From Desulfovibrio sp. OH1186_COT-070 (GTDB lineage: Bacteria > Desulfobacterota > Desulfovibrionia > Desulfovibrionales > Desulfovibrionaceae), in contig NZ_RQYH01000003.1 of assembly GCF_003860215.1 (NCBI RefSeq), positions 1 to 64,000 of the forward strand: a stretch of DNA of 64,000 bases, read 5' to 3'. Shown one piece after another: positions 28,253-36,380 of the stretch (the stretch's first letter is position 1; the number at the start of each line of letters is the position of its first letter). Made by a program: the position numbers and the translations under genes. Under the pieces are notes generated by a model, which did not search any database, had not been told where the DNA came from, and saw only the letters and a list, made by a program, of their open reading frames with translations.

Positions 28253-28266
28253 TCACGTACACGTGA
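28253..28266. promoter_or_regulatory. Inverted repeat in front of the SLC13 permease gene
   Basis: TCACGT-AC-ACGTGA lies about 50 bases upstream of the permease start and 64 bases beyond the Crp/Fnr-type gene. It is a candidate operator for that regulator. The half-site differs from the TGTGA of Crp and the TTGAT of FNR. Confidence 0.35.
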
Positions 28267-28311
28267 AGATGATGCCTCTCGCCGGGCCGCATCTACCCTG
28301 AGGAGGTTTGT

Positions 28312-29847
28312 ATGGAGGAGAAAGAAACCCCCAAACTGCCGATCATGACTGTCCTGCACGTTTTGATCGGGCTTTCCATCATGTTTTCCGGGCATTTTCT
28401 GCCCAGTCTTTCCATGGTTGTTGAGCCCAGCGAAAAGCTGCTGGCACTGAATCTGCCGCCAACAGACGGCGGACTCCTGCTGAGTGTGACACGCACCGGC
28501 ATGGTTGTCTCCATGATTTTTTTCGGAGTCATCTACCTGTGGACATTTGTTGATACCATCTGGCCGGGCCTGCTGGGCATTGTAGCGCTGATCTTCAGCG
28601 GCTACGCGCCCGCGCCACAGGTCTTGCAGATGTTTTTCGGCAATCCGATGGTCGTTATGATCTTCTTTTTGATCATGGTTGCGGCCGCCATCATCCACAG
28701 CGACCTCGCCAACTGGATCGCCAAATGGCTTATGACACGCGACTTCGTCAATGGCCGCCCCTGGGTATTCACGGCAACGTTCCTTTTCACCACATTTCTT
28801 GTGGCCTTTCTGGACCAGATAACGTCCTGCTTTCTCATGTGGCCGGTGCTGTTCACGGTTTTCAAGGAAACCGGTTTCAAGAAAGGCGATTCCTATGTTT
28901 CCATCATGACGGTGTACGTCACCATCATGGCTCTGCTCTCCTTTGCTTCCGACCCGTTCAAGGGTGGAGCTTTCTATCTGCTCAGCAACCTGCAAAGCTT
29001 GGCCGCCGGAGGAGGCTCCGGCGCTCCGGTGCTGAACACGGCAGCTTACCTGGGCTTTGCGCTCGTCATTTCGCTCTGCTGCATCGCGCTGCTTCTGCTG
29101 ATGATGCGCTTTGTGTTCCGCGTTGACATATCCCCCCTGCGCACGCTTGATCCCGAAGTGCTGCGTCGTGACCCCCTGCCGCCCATGAACGCTTGCCAGA
29201 AGTTGGTGCTGATGGACTTTCTGCTGTATGCCTCATGGCTGCTGCTGCCTTCCATCATCGGCACGGACAATGTGGTCGGTGCTTTTGTGGCCAAAAACAG
29301 CATGGCAGGCTCCATTCTGGCAACGCTGCTGCTGAGTGTGGTCTTCATCAAAGGCAAGCCGGTGGTGGATATTTCCGTTGCCAACAGGTTCTATGCATGG
29401 CGCGTATTCCTGCTTATTGCGGTGGCCTTTCTGCTGGGCGGGGTGATGACCGGCAAGGGAACCAACGTGCCTCTGTACATGGAATACATGCTGCGGGATC
29501 TTCTTTCGGGCATGCACTACATCACCTTCTCCATCGCGGTAGTGCTCATAGGCATTGTGTTTACCAACTTTTGCAATTCGGTGGTACTGGGCCTTGTACT
29601 CACGCCCGTCCTGCTGGCCGTGGCCAATGCCTTTGGCGTAAACCCGGGGCCGATGATGGCCTGCTTCATCTACGCCGTGCTCATTGCGGCCTGCACGCCG
29701 GCGGCCTCTCCCTTCGCGGCACTGCTTTTCGGCAACAGCGACTGGATAGACACCCGCCATATTGTGCGCCACAGCGTCATTGCATCGGCTGTTGTGGTGC
29801 TGGTGGTCATTGTGGTGGGTATGCCACTGGCGTGGGCACTCTTTTAG
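28312..29847 (+). CDS. SLC13/DASS-type anion permease
   Basis: A 511-residue inner-membrane protein with about 12-13 hydrophobic segments. The pattern is that of the ion transporter superfamily (SLC13/CitMHS/ArsB): WPGLLGIVALIFSGYAP, a MVVMIFFLIMVAAAIIHSDL helix, two NxxT/SxP-like re-entrant regions (DQITSCFLMWPVLF and FCNSVVLGLVLTPVL), and AACTPAASPFAALLFG. Members move dicarboxylates, sulfate or related anions with Na+. As first gene of an operon with a sulfotransferase, a sulfated or sulfonated organic anion is a reasonable but unproven substrate. GAGGAGG precedes the ATG. Confidence 0.8.
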   Translation: MEEKETPKLPIMTVLHVLIGLSIMFSGHFLPSLSMVVEPSEKLLALNLPPTDGGLLLSVTRTGMVVSMIFFGVIYLWTFVDTIWPGLLGIVALIFSGYAPAPQVLQMFFGNPMVVMIFFLIMVAAAIIHSDLANWIAKWLMTRDFVNGRPWVFTATFLFTTFLVAFLDQITSCFLMWPVLFTVFKETGFKKGDSYVSIMTVYVTIMALLSFASDPFKGGAFYLLSNLQSLAAGGGSGAPVLNTAAYLGFALVISLCCIALLLLMMRFVFRVDISPLRTLDPEVLRRDPLPPMNACQKLVLMDFLLYASWLLLPSIIGTDNVVGAFVAKNSMAGSILATLLLSVVFIKGKPVVDISVANRFYAWRVFLLIAVAFLLGGVMTGKGTNVPLYMEYMLRDLLSGMHYITFSIAVVLIGIVFTNFCNSVVLGLVLTPVLLAVANAFGVNPGPMMACFIYAVLIAACTPAASPFAALLFGNSDWIDTRHIVRHSVIASAVVVLVVIVVGMPLAWALF

Positions 29848-29863
29848 AGGAACCGAGGATTTC

Positions 29864-30790
29864 ATGAATACGTATGACATTGTTATCGTGGGTGGCGGAC
29901 CAGCCGGGCTGACAGCCTCCGTGTACGCCGCGCGCGCCAACATGAAGACCCTTGTTCTGGATTGCCTGGCTCCCGGCGGCCAGATTGTGAACACCAACGA
30001 AATTGCCAATTATCTGGGCGTGGGCGTTATCAACGGGGCCGAACTGGCCATCAAGATGTTCGAGCAGTCGCAAGAGGCCGGGGCTGATTTTGACTACAGA
30101 ACCGTTCTTGCCATTGAAGACCACGGCAGGCGCAAAGTCGTGGTCTGCGAAGAAGACGATGCCCGCTATGAAGCTGCGGCCGTCATCATCGCCACGGGTA
30201 CGCGCCCCCGCCGGCTGGGTGTGCCCGGAGAGGAAGCCCATGCCGGTTCGGGCATCAGCTGGTGCGCCATCTGCGATGGCGCACAGTACAGAGGCAAGGA
30301 GGTGGTCGTTATTGGCGGCGGCAATTCGGCTGTGGAAGAATCCATTTATCTGGCGGGCATTGTGAACAAGCTCACCATGGTCACCATGTTCGACCTCACC
30401 GCCGACCCTGCGGCCTGCGACAAGCTGCGGGGCATGCCCAACGTTTCCATCCACACCCACCAGAGTGTTCTGGAATTTCTGGGAACGGACAGTCTGGAAG
30501 GTGTTCGTTTTGTCTCCACCGGAGAGGACGCCGTGGAGCGCACGGTGGCGTGCGACGGCGTATTCGAGTACATAGGCTTGGAACCTACGGCCGGATTCTG
30601 CGCTGACCTCGGCATTCTGGACAAGACGGGCTGCATTGTTGTGGACGAGCGGATGCGCACAAGCCGCAAAGGCATCTTCGGGGCAGGCGACATCACTGCC
30701 AAACAACTCCGCCAGGTGGTCACGGCCTGCGGCGACGGGGCCATCGCCGCACACAATGCCGCCGCCCATGTGGAATCATTGCGTACATAA
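29864..30790 (+). CDS. Thioredoxin reductase (TrxB type)
   Basis: A 308-residue low-Mr flavoprotein. The FAD motif DIVIVGGGPAGLTAS is at about 5-19. The redox-active CAIC is at about 134-137 within GISWCAICDGAQYRGK, followed by the NADPH motif VVVIGGGNSAVEESIYLAG. The C-terminal GIFGAGDIT is normal. It transfers electrons from NADPH to the neighbouring thioredoxin. It lies 16 bases after the permease gene and 14 before the thioredoxin gene, so it is a dedicated operon member; a separate housekeeping TrxB probably exists elsewhere. Confidence 0.92.
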   Translation: MNTYDIVIVGGGPAGLTASVYAARANMKTLVLDCLAPGGQIVNTNEIANYLGVGVINGAELAIKMFEQSQEAGADFDYRTVLAIEDHGRRKVVVCEEDDARYEAAAVIIATGTRPRRLGVPGEEAHAGSGISWCAICDGAQYRGKEVVVIGGGNSAVEESIYLAGIVNKLTMVTMFDLTADPAACDKLRGMPNVSIHTHQSVLEFLGTDSLEGVRFVSTGEDAVERTVACDGVFEYIGLEPTAGFCADLGILDKTGCIVVDERMRTSRKGIFGAGDITAKQLRQVVTACGDGAIAAHNAAAHVESLRT

Positions 30791-30804
30791 CCGGGAGGAC
30801 GGAC

Positions 30805-31116
30805 ATGATTGTGGAAATCGGCACTGCGGACTATGACGCACTGGACAAATCCGGCGCAATGCTGCTTGAATTTTATTCCAAAACCTGCGGGCCGTGCAAG
30901 ATGCTCGCATTTGTTCTCAAGGATATCAGCAAAAACGATCCCGATTTTCCCATCTATACCGTGGATTTTGACGAAAACCGGGAACTCAAGGAGCGTTGCG
31001 GGGTCAAGGGCTTTCCTACCATGCTGTTCATGAAGGACGGCAAGGAGGTTTCCCGCCTTGAAGGCCTGAAACAAATGCCCCTTATCGCCAAGGAAATCGA
31101 AAAAATCAAAAACTGA
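30805..31116 (+). CDS. Thioredoxin
   Basis: A 103-residue thioredoxin-fold protein with active site CGPC (about residues 28-31, EFYSKTCGPCKM) and the cis-Pro in GVKGFPTMLFM. An Asp-rich second strand (YTVDFDENREL) fits. There is no signal peptide, so it acts in the cytosol as partner of the reductase just upstream. The gene sits 88 bases before the sulfotransferase gene, suggesting redox maintenance of that enzyme or of a related sulfur step. Confidence 0.93.
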   Translation: MIVEIGTADYDALDKSGAMLLEFYSKTCGPCKMLAFVLKDISKNDPDFPIYTVDFDENRELKERCGVKGFPTMLFMKDGKEVSRLEGLKQMPLIAKEIEKIKN

Positions 31117-31204
31117 CCACAGCTGCCCGTGCCGACATTGTGGAAAGCGCTCCGCACCGGCGGAGCAGAACTGTCAGGGACCTTCAACTTTTCAGGAGAC
31201 TCTC

Positions 31205-33088
31205 ATGGACAATCGCGTCACGCATACCTTTGAAGATCATCTCATCACCCGTCAGAATCGCGCCGAAGAAGCCTTTCTGGCAGAATTTGAAGAAAAAAAA
31301 CCGTTGTTAGAAAACGCGCATGTGCTGGTCAATCCGTACTTCATCAATCCGCTCTGCGCCCTGATTCTCTTCAAAACGCAATCCCCTGCCTCGGCCACGC
31401 TGACCGTGCACGGCAGGCGCAATGCCCGCGAAAACCTTGTGCACAAATTTCCCGAAGGGGTCAGTCATGCCCTGCCCGTCATCGGCCTGCACGAAAATAC
31501 GGACACCAGGGTGACTGTGGCTCTTTCCACCGGCGAAAGCAGAACCTTCTCCGTCACGGCCCAGCCCCTGCCGGAAGATGTTTGCCGTTGTCGCAACATC
31601 AGTACATCCATGAACTATTTTGGAACCAACTTCATGTTCCTCACGCCTGCGGGAAAAAACCTGCCCACAGCTTATGACCATGCAGGCGACATCCGCTGGA
31701 TGCTGACCATCAACACCATGTTCGACATCAAGCGGCTGAAGAACGGTCATATCATGACCGGCTCCCACCGCTTCTGCCACATGCCCTATAACTCCACGGG
31801 CCTTGTGGAACTGAATCTGCTGGGCAAAATCTACAAGGAATACCGCCTCCCCGGCTGCTACCATCACGATCACTTTGAAATGGCCGATGGCAATATTCTT
31901 GCCCTGACGCAGGACTTCACGCGCGGCACGGTGGAGGACATGGTGGTGCTGCTGGACAGAAAAACCGGAGACATCCTGCGCACATGGGACTATACCACCA
32001 TACTGCCGCAGAACGTGGGCGGCTCCGGATCGCAGGACGCCCACGACTGGTTCCACAACAACGCCGTATGGTATGATGAGAAGACCAACTCCCTGACCAT
32101 CTCCGGCCGCCACCAGGATGCCGTGGTCAATTTTGACTACGAAACCGGCAAACTCAACTGGATCATCGGCGACCCCGAGGGCTGGCCCGAAGAGATGCAG
32201 AAAAAATATTTCTTCAAGCCCGTGGGCGATCTTTCCAAATTCGACTGGCAGTACGAGCAGCATGCCTGCGTCATCTGCCCCGACGGCGATGTCATGTGCT
32301 TTGACAACGGCCAATACCGCTCCAAAAATCCGGACAAGTACATCAAAAACCGTGACAACTTCTCGCGCGGTGTGCGCTACCGGATCAATACCGAAAAAAT
32401 GGAAATCGAGCAGGTGTGGCAGTACGGCAAGGAACTGGGAGAAAGCTTCTTCTCGCCCTATATCTGCAACGTGGAATACTACGGCGAAGGGCACTACCTC
32501 ATCCATTCCGGCGGCATCGGCTGGAAGGACGGCTATGCCTCCGATGCGCTGGGAGCCTTCATTGACCCCAAGACCATGCCCGGCACGGACATCTGCTCCA
32601 AAACCGTGGAAGAGAAAGACGGCGTGGTCATGTATTATCTGGAGGTGGACGGCAACTTTTATCGCGCGGAAAAACTCTCCCCCTACCATGACGGCGAAAA
32701 CGCCCCCTTTGGCAAGGGTGTGTTGCTGGGGAGCCTCGGTGTGACGCCGCCCTTCGGCACCATCCCCGATGTTCCGGAAGTTGAAGAAGTCGTGGACTCC
32801 TGGCACCAACTGAAGATTGAAGAAGATGAAGACCGTCTGGTTTTCCACGGTCGCTTCGAGCGCGGTGCGCTGGTCATGGTGCTGCTGCAGGGCGCTGGGG
32901 GAACACACGGCTATTTTATCAATACCGCGGCTACCTTCCACCTGGCCATGTGCTCCGGCGCGTATCTTGAAACCGACGAACGCGTCGTCAAACAGAACAT
33001 CAGCAAGGAAGGACTTGCCGGAAGATACGACGTCAAGGTGCTTATTGAAGACAAGATCTACCAGACAGGGGTTTCCCTCTTCTGCTAG
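31205..33088 (+). CDS. Arylsulfate sulfotransferase (ASST/AssT family), leaderless
   Basis: A 627-residue PAPS-independent arylsulfotransferase with an N-terminal Ig-like domain (about 1-125) and a six-bladed propeller. The family catalytic set His/His/Arg/His is visible: GCYHHDHFEM (about 219-228), DAHDWFHNNAVW (about 279-290), SGRHQDAVV (Arg about 301) and YEQHACVI (about 352). ASST moves sulfate between phenolic donors and acceptors through a sulfo-histidine. Known AssT proteins are exported and use DsbL/DsbI. Here the N-terminus is hydrophilic without any signal peptide, and the operon partners are thioredoxin and its reductase. Placement in the cytosol is therefore inferred. Confidence 0.88.
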   Translation: MDNRVTHTFEDHLITRQNRAEEAFLAEFEEKKPLLENAHVLVNPYFINPLCALILFKTQSPASATLTVHGRRNARENLVHKFPEGVSHALPVIGLHENTDTRVTVALSTGESRTFSVTAQPLPEDVCRCRNISTSMNYFGTNFMFLTPAGKNLPTAYDHAGDIRWMLTINTMFDIKRLKNGHIMTGSHRFCHMPYNSTGLVELNLLGKIYKEYRLPGCYHHDHFEMADGNILALTQDFTRGTVEDMVVLLDRKTGDILRTWDYTTILPQNVGGSGSQDAHDWFHNNAVWYDEKTNSLTISGRHQDAVVNFDYETGKLNWIIGDPEGWPEEMQKKYFFKPVGDLSKFDWQYEQHACVICPDGDVMCFDNGQYRSKNPDKYIKNRDNFSRGVRYRINTEKMEIEQVWQYGKELGESFFSPYICNVEYYGEGHYLIHSGGIGWKDGYASDALGAFIDPKTMPGTDICSKTVEEKDGVVMYYLEVDGNFYRAEKLSPYHDGENAPFGKGVLLGSLGVTPPFGTIPDVPEVEEVVDSWHQLKIEEDEDRLVFHGRFERGALVMVLLQGAGGTHGYFINTAATFHLAMCSGAYLETDERVVKQNISKEGLAGRYDVKVLIEDKIYQTGVSLFC

Positions 33089-33138
33089 AGCAGTTTTGTC
33101 CTGAAACGACAACGCACCGACAGGCGCATCCCGATTCT

Positions 33139-33176
33139 GGCAAGCCCTCATTGCGTGCAGTGAGGGCTTGCCTTTT
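33139..33176 (+). terminator. Terminator of the permease-thioredoxin-sulfotransferase operon
   Basis: A perfect 12-base stem GGCAAGCCCTCA / TGAGGGCTTGCC with a 10-base loop, followed by TTTT. It lies 51 bases after the sulfotransferase stop, between convergent genes. Confidence 0.85.
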
Positions 33177-33215
33177 CAGCTTTGCCCCAGATCCCCTCCG
33201 GCATCCTGCACAGGC

Positions 33216-34040
33216 CTACCGCCTCACTTTTCCGGAAAGACAGATGGTTTCCAGATCGTCGGGCACAAAGAGGTTGCCCGAAAAGAAGCGGCGTCCCTCG
33301 GCCTCATACAGTTGCCTGCGTTGTGGCCCGTGTGTGTCCTCGGTATGCCAGAGGACGAGATTTTTTACATCCAGAGACTGCGCCAAACGGCAGGCGTCCG
33401 CCACGGTGCTGTGGTGTTTTTCGTAGGGCCGAAAGTATTCCGCTTCGCCGGAAAGGCAAAAGGCTTCCGCAAGCAGCCAGTCCGCGCCATGGACCAGTGC
33501 GCACGCGGCAGGGCACAAAGGCTCGTCGCCGGAAAACACCAGCCTGCGCCCCGCATGCAAAGACAGGGCAAACCCGAACTGCCGCAGCTTTGTGCTGCCC
33601 AAGTCAAAAAAAGTGACTCTGTGCCCGGCGATGTCCAGCGTTTCTCCGTCCACAACTTCACGCATGAAAATTCGCGCGCCGAACAGGGAACGTGCGCCAG
33701 CATCAAAGGACATGGCAATGAACATATTGACAAAACTGACCAGTTCCGCATGGCAGTAGAGCGTAAATTCACCCTCATAGACGCCGCGCCGCATCATGTC
33801 TGCCACGGCGCGTAGCACCCAGAGCATGCCCAGAAGATGGTCGGTGTGCGCGTGGGACAGTACCGCACTGTGGATTGCGGCAAGGCTTACTCCCGCTCCG
33901 TCAAGCTGGTCAAAAATACGGTTGCCGCCCCCGCCGTCCACGAGAAGAAGGTTGCCCTGGCCGTCATCAAGCACAAAGCAGGTATTGTAATTCCTGCGGG
34001 CCGAAGCATTGCCCGTGCCGAGCACGACAAGCTTTTCCAT
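33216..34040 (-). CDS. Metallo-beta-lactamase-fold hydrolase (RNase Z / AtsA-like branch)
   Basis: A 274-residue cytosolic MBL-fold protein. The metal motif HAHTDH lies at residues 63-68. A VDGGGGN segment precedes it, SGDEPL supplies the later Asp, and LVLWHTED (near 225) the last His. The general layout resembles RNase Z/ElaC and the AtsA-type phosphodiesterase/arylsulfatase group rather than beta-lactamases. The neighbouring sulfotransferase makes a sulfate-ester substrate attractive, but this is inference. The start follows GGAGAATATTT. It is divergent from the sigma-54 activator gene. Confidence 0.82.
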   Translation of the reverse strand: MEKLVVLGTGNASARRNYNTCFVLDDGQGNLLLVDGGGGNRIFDQLDGAGVSLAAIHSAVLSHAHTDHLLGMLWVLRAVADMMRRGVYEGEFTLYCHAELVSFVNMFIAMSFDAGARSLFGARIFMREVVDGETLDIAGHRVTFFDLGSTKLRQFGFALSLHAGRRLVFSGDEPLCPAACALVHGADWLLAEAFCLSGEAEYFRPYEKHHSTVADACRLAQSLDVKNLVLWHTEDTHGPQRRQLYEAEGRRFFSGNLFVPDDLETICLSGKVRR

Positions 34041-34204
34041 AAATATTCTCCAAAAAGGCAGGATACCGGCCGTTTACCGCAAACCGTTCTCCGGTGCGCT
34101 GAAAAAACATGCGGGGGCGCTTTCCGGATCGGCCCGACAAACGAACAAAGCAAAAACAATTTTATGATATCAGCATATTACAATCAAGAAAATCGTAACC
34201 CATA

Positions 34205-34233
34205 TTGACAATGAAACAAATTGTGTCAGGATA
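34205..34233 (+). promoter_or_regulatory. Possible sigma-70 promoter of the sigma-54 activator gene
   Basis: A perfect TTGACA at 34205-34210 with a 17-base spacer to AGGATA (weak -10). It sits in an AT-rich stretch 38 bases before the activator ATG. Confidence 0.35.
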
Positions 34234-34270
34234 TCCCGAAAAACAGAATACTGAATATCGGAGGTTCCGC

Positions 34271-35761
34271 ATGAACGACACCATGAGTCTCCTCGCAGAG
34301 TCTTTCGAAAAAATAGCGGGAAGCGTCAACACGGAAATTTTCGAGCTGCTGCACAGCGGGATAGCCCTGATGTCCTCCGAGGGAAACTTTCTTTACTGCA
34401 ACAAGGCATTCATTGACATGTTCAACCTTCCTCAGGATATTCTGGGAAAACACATTACAGATTATTTTCTCACAGGTGAACTTGGCGTCATGAGCACCAT
34501 CCGCACGCGCAAGATGGTCATCTGCTCCAGCCAGACCATAACCAATGCAAAAGGCATTTCCTTTCGCTACCCCATTCTGGACACCAGAGGAAACTTGCGT
34601 GGCGTGGTGGTGGAAAGTATTTCAACCAGTATCGGCAAGGACAAGCTCCTGGCGCTGATGGATACGGTACGCAGCTTGGAATTGCAGGCAAACTACTACG
34701 AGCAGCAGGAAACAAAAAAAATCCGCGGACTCTGTACCTTTGAAAGAATCCTTGGCGAAAGCCAGGCGATAGAAACCATGCGGAATCTGGGGCGGCGCTT
34801 CGCCCTGAGTCAGGAGCCCGTTCTTCTCAGAGGCGAGTCCGGAACCGGCAAGGAACTGGCCGCGCAGGCGCTCCACATGGCAAGCCAGAGGGGCAACAAA
34901 CCCTTTGTCACCGTCAACTGTGCCGCTCTGCCCAACGAACTGATGGAAGCGGAAATGTTCGGCTATGCCTCCGGTGCTTTTACCGGCGCAAAAACCGGAG
35001 GTTTGAAAGGCAAGTTTGAAATGGCCGATACCGGAACCATTTTTCTTGATGAGATCGCTGAAATGCCTCTGCCTTTGCAGGCAAAGCTGTTGCGGGTTCT
35101 GGAGAGCGGCGAGATACAGAAGCTCGCCCATAACGGCAAGCCCATTGTCTCCGACTTCCGGCTGATTTCGGCGACGAACAAAAATCTTGAAGAGATGGTG
35201 CAGAAAGGGAATTTCCGCGAGGATCTCTACCACCGTCTCAACATTTTTGAACTGGAGATCCCGCCTCTCAGAAAACGCGTTGAGGATATCCCGCTGCTCG
35301 TAAAGCATTTTATCGCAAGCAGCGCAGGAGACAAGCGCGCACGGGAAATCCGGGTGGATGCGGCTCTTTACAGAGCTTTTTCCCAGTACCCCTGGCCCGG
35401 AAACATCCGCGAACTCAAGAATGTGCTGACCTATGCGCTGTATACTCTCGGCGAAGAAGATTCACCCCTTTCCCTCAAGCATCTGCCGGATCGCTTTCTG
35501 CATGATCTGCACGGGAAGCAATGCACAACCGCAGCCACGAGAGAAGCGCCGGGACTGAAACTCCCGAACCATGCGGACGATCAGACTGTACCCGCCAACC
35601 TCACCGCAGCGAGCGCCCAAGCGGAATGTAACGCCCTGCAGGCGGCCCTGATCAAGACCAGATACAACAAAACCCTTGCCGCAAAGCTTTTGGGCATCTC
35701 GCGAAGCAAACTGTACCGGAAATTGCGCACCTACAACCTGCTCGGGGACGACGATACATGA
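34271..35761 (+). CDS. PAS-domain sigma-54-dependent transcriptional activator
   Basis: A 496-residue enhancer-binding protein. A PAS sensor (about 20-115, LLHSGIALMSSEGNFLYCNKAF) is joined to an AAA+ domain with Walker A GESGTGKE (about 187-194), the sigma-54-contacting GAFTGA loop (235-240), Walker B TIFLDEIAEM and the sensor NIFELEIPPLRKR. The C-terminal Fis-type helix-turn-helix is at about 450-490 (TLAAKLLGISRSKLYRKL). It is adjacent to, and convergent with, the glycyl radical enzyme genes, whose divergent promoters both look sigma-54 dependent, so it is the likely activator. The ATG follows CGGAGG. Confidence 0.92.
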   Translation: MNDTMSLLAESFEKIAGSVNTEIFELLHSGIALMSSEGNFLYCNKAFIDMFNLPQDILGKHITDYFLTGELGVMSTIRTRKMVICSSQTITNAKGISFRYPILDTRGNLRGVVVESISTSIGKDKLLALMDTVRSLELQANYYEQQETKKIRGLCTFERILGESQAIETMRNLGRRFALSQEPVLLRGESGTGKELAAQALHMASQRGNKPFVTVNCAALPNELMEAEMFGYASGAFTGAKTGGLKGKFEMADTGTIFLDEIAEMPLPLQAKLLRVLESGEIQKLAHNGKPIVSDFRLISATNKNLEEMVQKGNFREDLYHRLNIFELEIPPLRKRVEDIPLLVKHFIASSAGDKRAREIRVDAALYRAFSQYPWPGNIRELKNVLTYALYTLGEEDSPLSLKHLPDRFLHDLHGKQCTTAATREAPGLKLPNHADDQTVPANLTAASAQAECNALQAALIKTRYNKTLAAKLLGISRSKLYRKLRTYNLLGDDDT

Positions 35762-35854
35762 CGCTCTGTCGCCCACCGTCGGCCTGCACGGTATTTTTTC
35801 GCTGTACCGGGAAGAGGAGCAGGGAAACGGTTTGCAAAGTATCGCATTATAGTA

Positions 35855-35894
35855 GCCGCGAATCCGTTTTTCCTTTGAAAAATGGATTCGCGGC
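35855..35894. terminator. Long hairpin between convergent genes
   Basis: Arms GCCGCGAATCCGTTTTTC and GAAAAATGGATTCGCGGC pair over 18 positions (one G-T) around a CTTT loop. It lies between the activator gene and the leftward HesB-like gene, so it may act as a bidirectional terminator, but no U-tract follows the base of the stem on either strand. The right arm coincides with the end of the decayed HesB copy. Confidence 0.45.
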
Positions 35895-35970
35895 TTCGTC
35901 GATACCCGCACGGAGTTCCGTACGTTTTTTTCAGTCGCTGACCTTGATTTCGCGAATGCTATGCGGATCC
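35884..35970 (-). pseudogene. Remnant of a second HesB/IscA-like gene
   Basis: Read leftward, this stretch translates as IREIKVSD-stop-KKRTELRAGIDEAAN. It aligns with residues of the intact neighbour reading IRETKVGGGCKSHMELRVGIDERED, with one codon fewer. Both ends of the gene are missing. A TGA falls next to the conserved Cys position. The first bases of the remnant (CCGCAT) supply the stop region of the intact gene, so the copies are fused head to tail. Confidence 0.65.
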
Positions 35971-36300
35971 GAGTGAGCACGAAGGCCGGGTGCAGTCCGG
36001 CATCCGCCCCGGCGTCTTCACGGCAGGCATGCCGTTCTCGTCCGCGGCGACAGAAAACTTCTCTCCGTAGGAATCAATGACCTCATTGCTGACGACAAAG
36101 GGCAGGCCGTCCACCTTGATTTCCTGTTCCTCGTCGGGATCTTCGCGCTCATCAATGCCTACGCGAAGTTCCATATGGCTTTTGCAACCGCCACCGACCT
36201 TGGTTTCGCGAATGCGGAACACCGCATCCTCATTGTTTTCTTCAGACAAAATACTTTTGAATTTTTTGACGACTTCCGCAGAGACTGTAATTTCCAGCAT
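35959..36300 (-). CDS. HesB/IscA-like protein with atypical cysteine pattern
   Basis: A 113-residue protein of the HesB/IscA fold. It starts MLEITVSAEVVKKFKSIL and has the core strand FRIRETKVGGGC, whose Cys (about residue 39) fits the first cluster ligand of A-type carriers. The usual C-terminal CGCG is replaced by a DCTRPSC tail, so two Cys 5 residues apart may substitute. It lies 80 bases behind the glycyl radical enzyme on the same strand, with a hairpin between them. A role in iron-sulfur supply to the radical-SAM activase is plausible. The start follows AAGGAG. The last codons run into a decayed copy of the gene. Confidence 0.72.
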   Translation of the reverse strand: MLEITVSAEVVKKFKSILSEENNEDAVFRIRETKVGGGCKSHMELRVGIDEREDPDEEQEIKVDGLPFVVSNEVIDSYGEKFSVAADENGMPAVKTPGRMPDCTRPSCSLGSA

Positions 36301-36325
36301 ATCGCATTCTCCTTGTTTTTTGGGA

Positions 36326-36356
36326 AAATAAGGCGGAAGTATCTTCCGCCTTATTT
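36326..36356 (-). terminator. Hairpin between the glycyl radical enzyme and HesB-like genes
   Basis: A perfect 14-base stem AAATAAGGCGGAAG / CTTCCGCCTTATTT with a 3-base loop. On the leftward strand it is followed by a short T-rich stretch. It should end or attenuate transcription after the enzyme gene, leaving a lower level of HesB-like message. Confidence 0.75.
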
Positions 36357-36380
36357 ATTACGGAAAATTTCGCAGAAGGC

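Noticed and set aside
35884..35970. Functional selenocysteine-containing HesB-like gene
   Set aside because: The TGA is suggestive, but start, N-terminus and C-terminus are missing and no clear SECIS was seen. A pseudogene is simpler.
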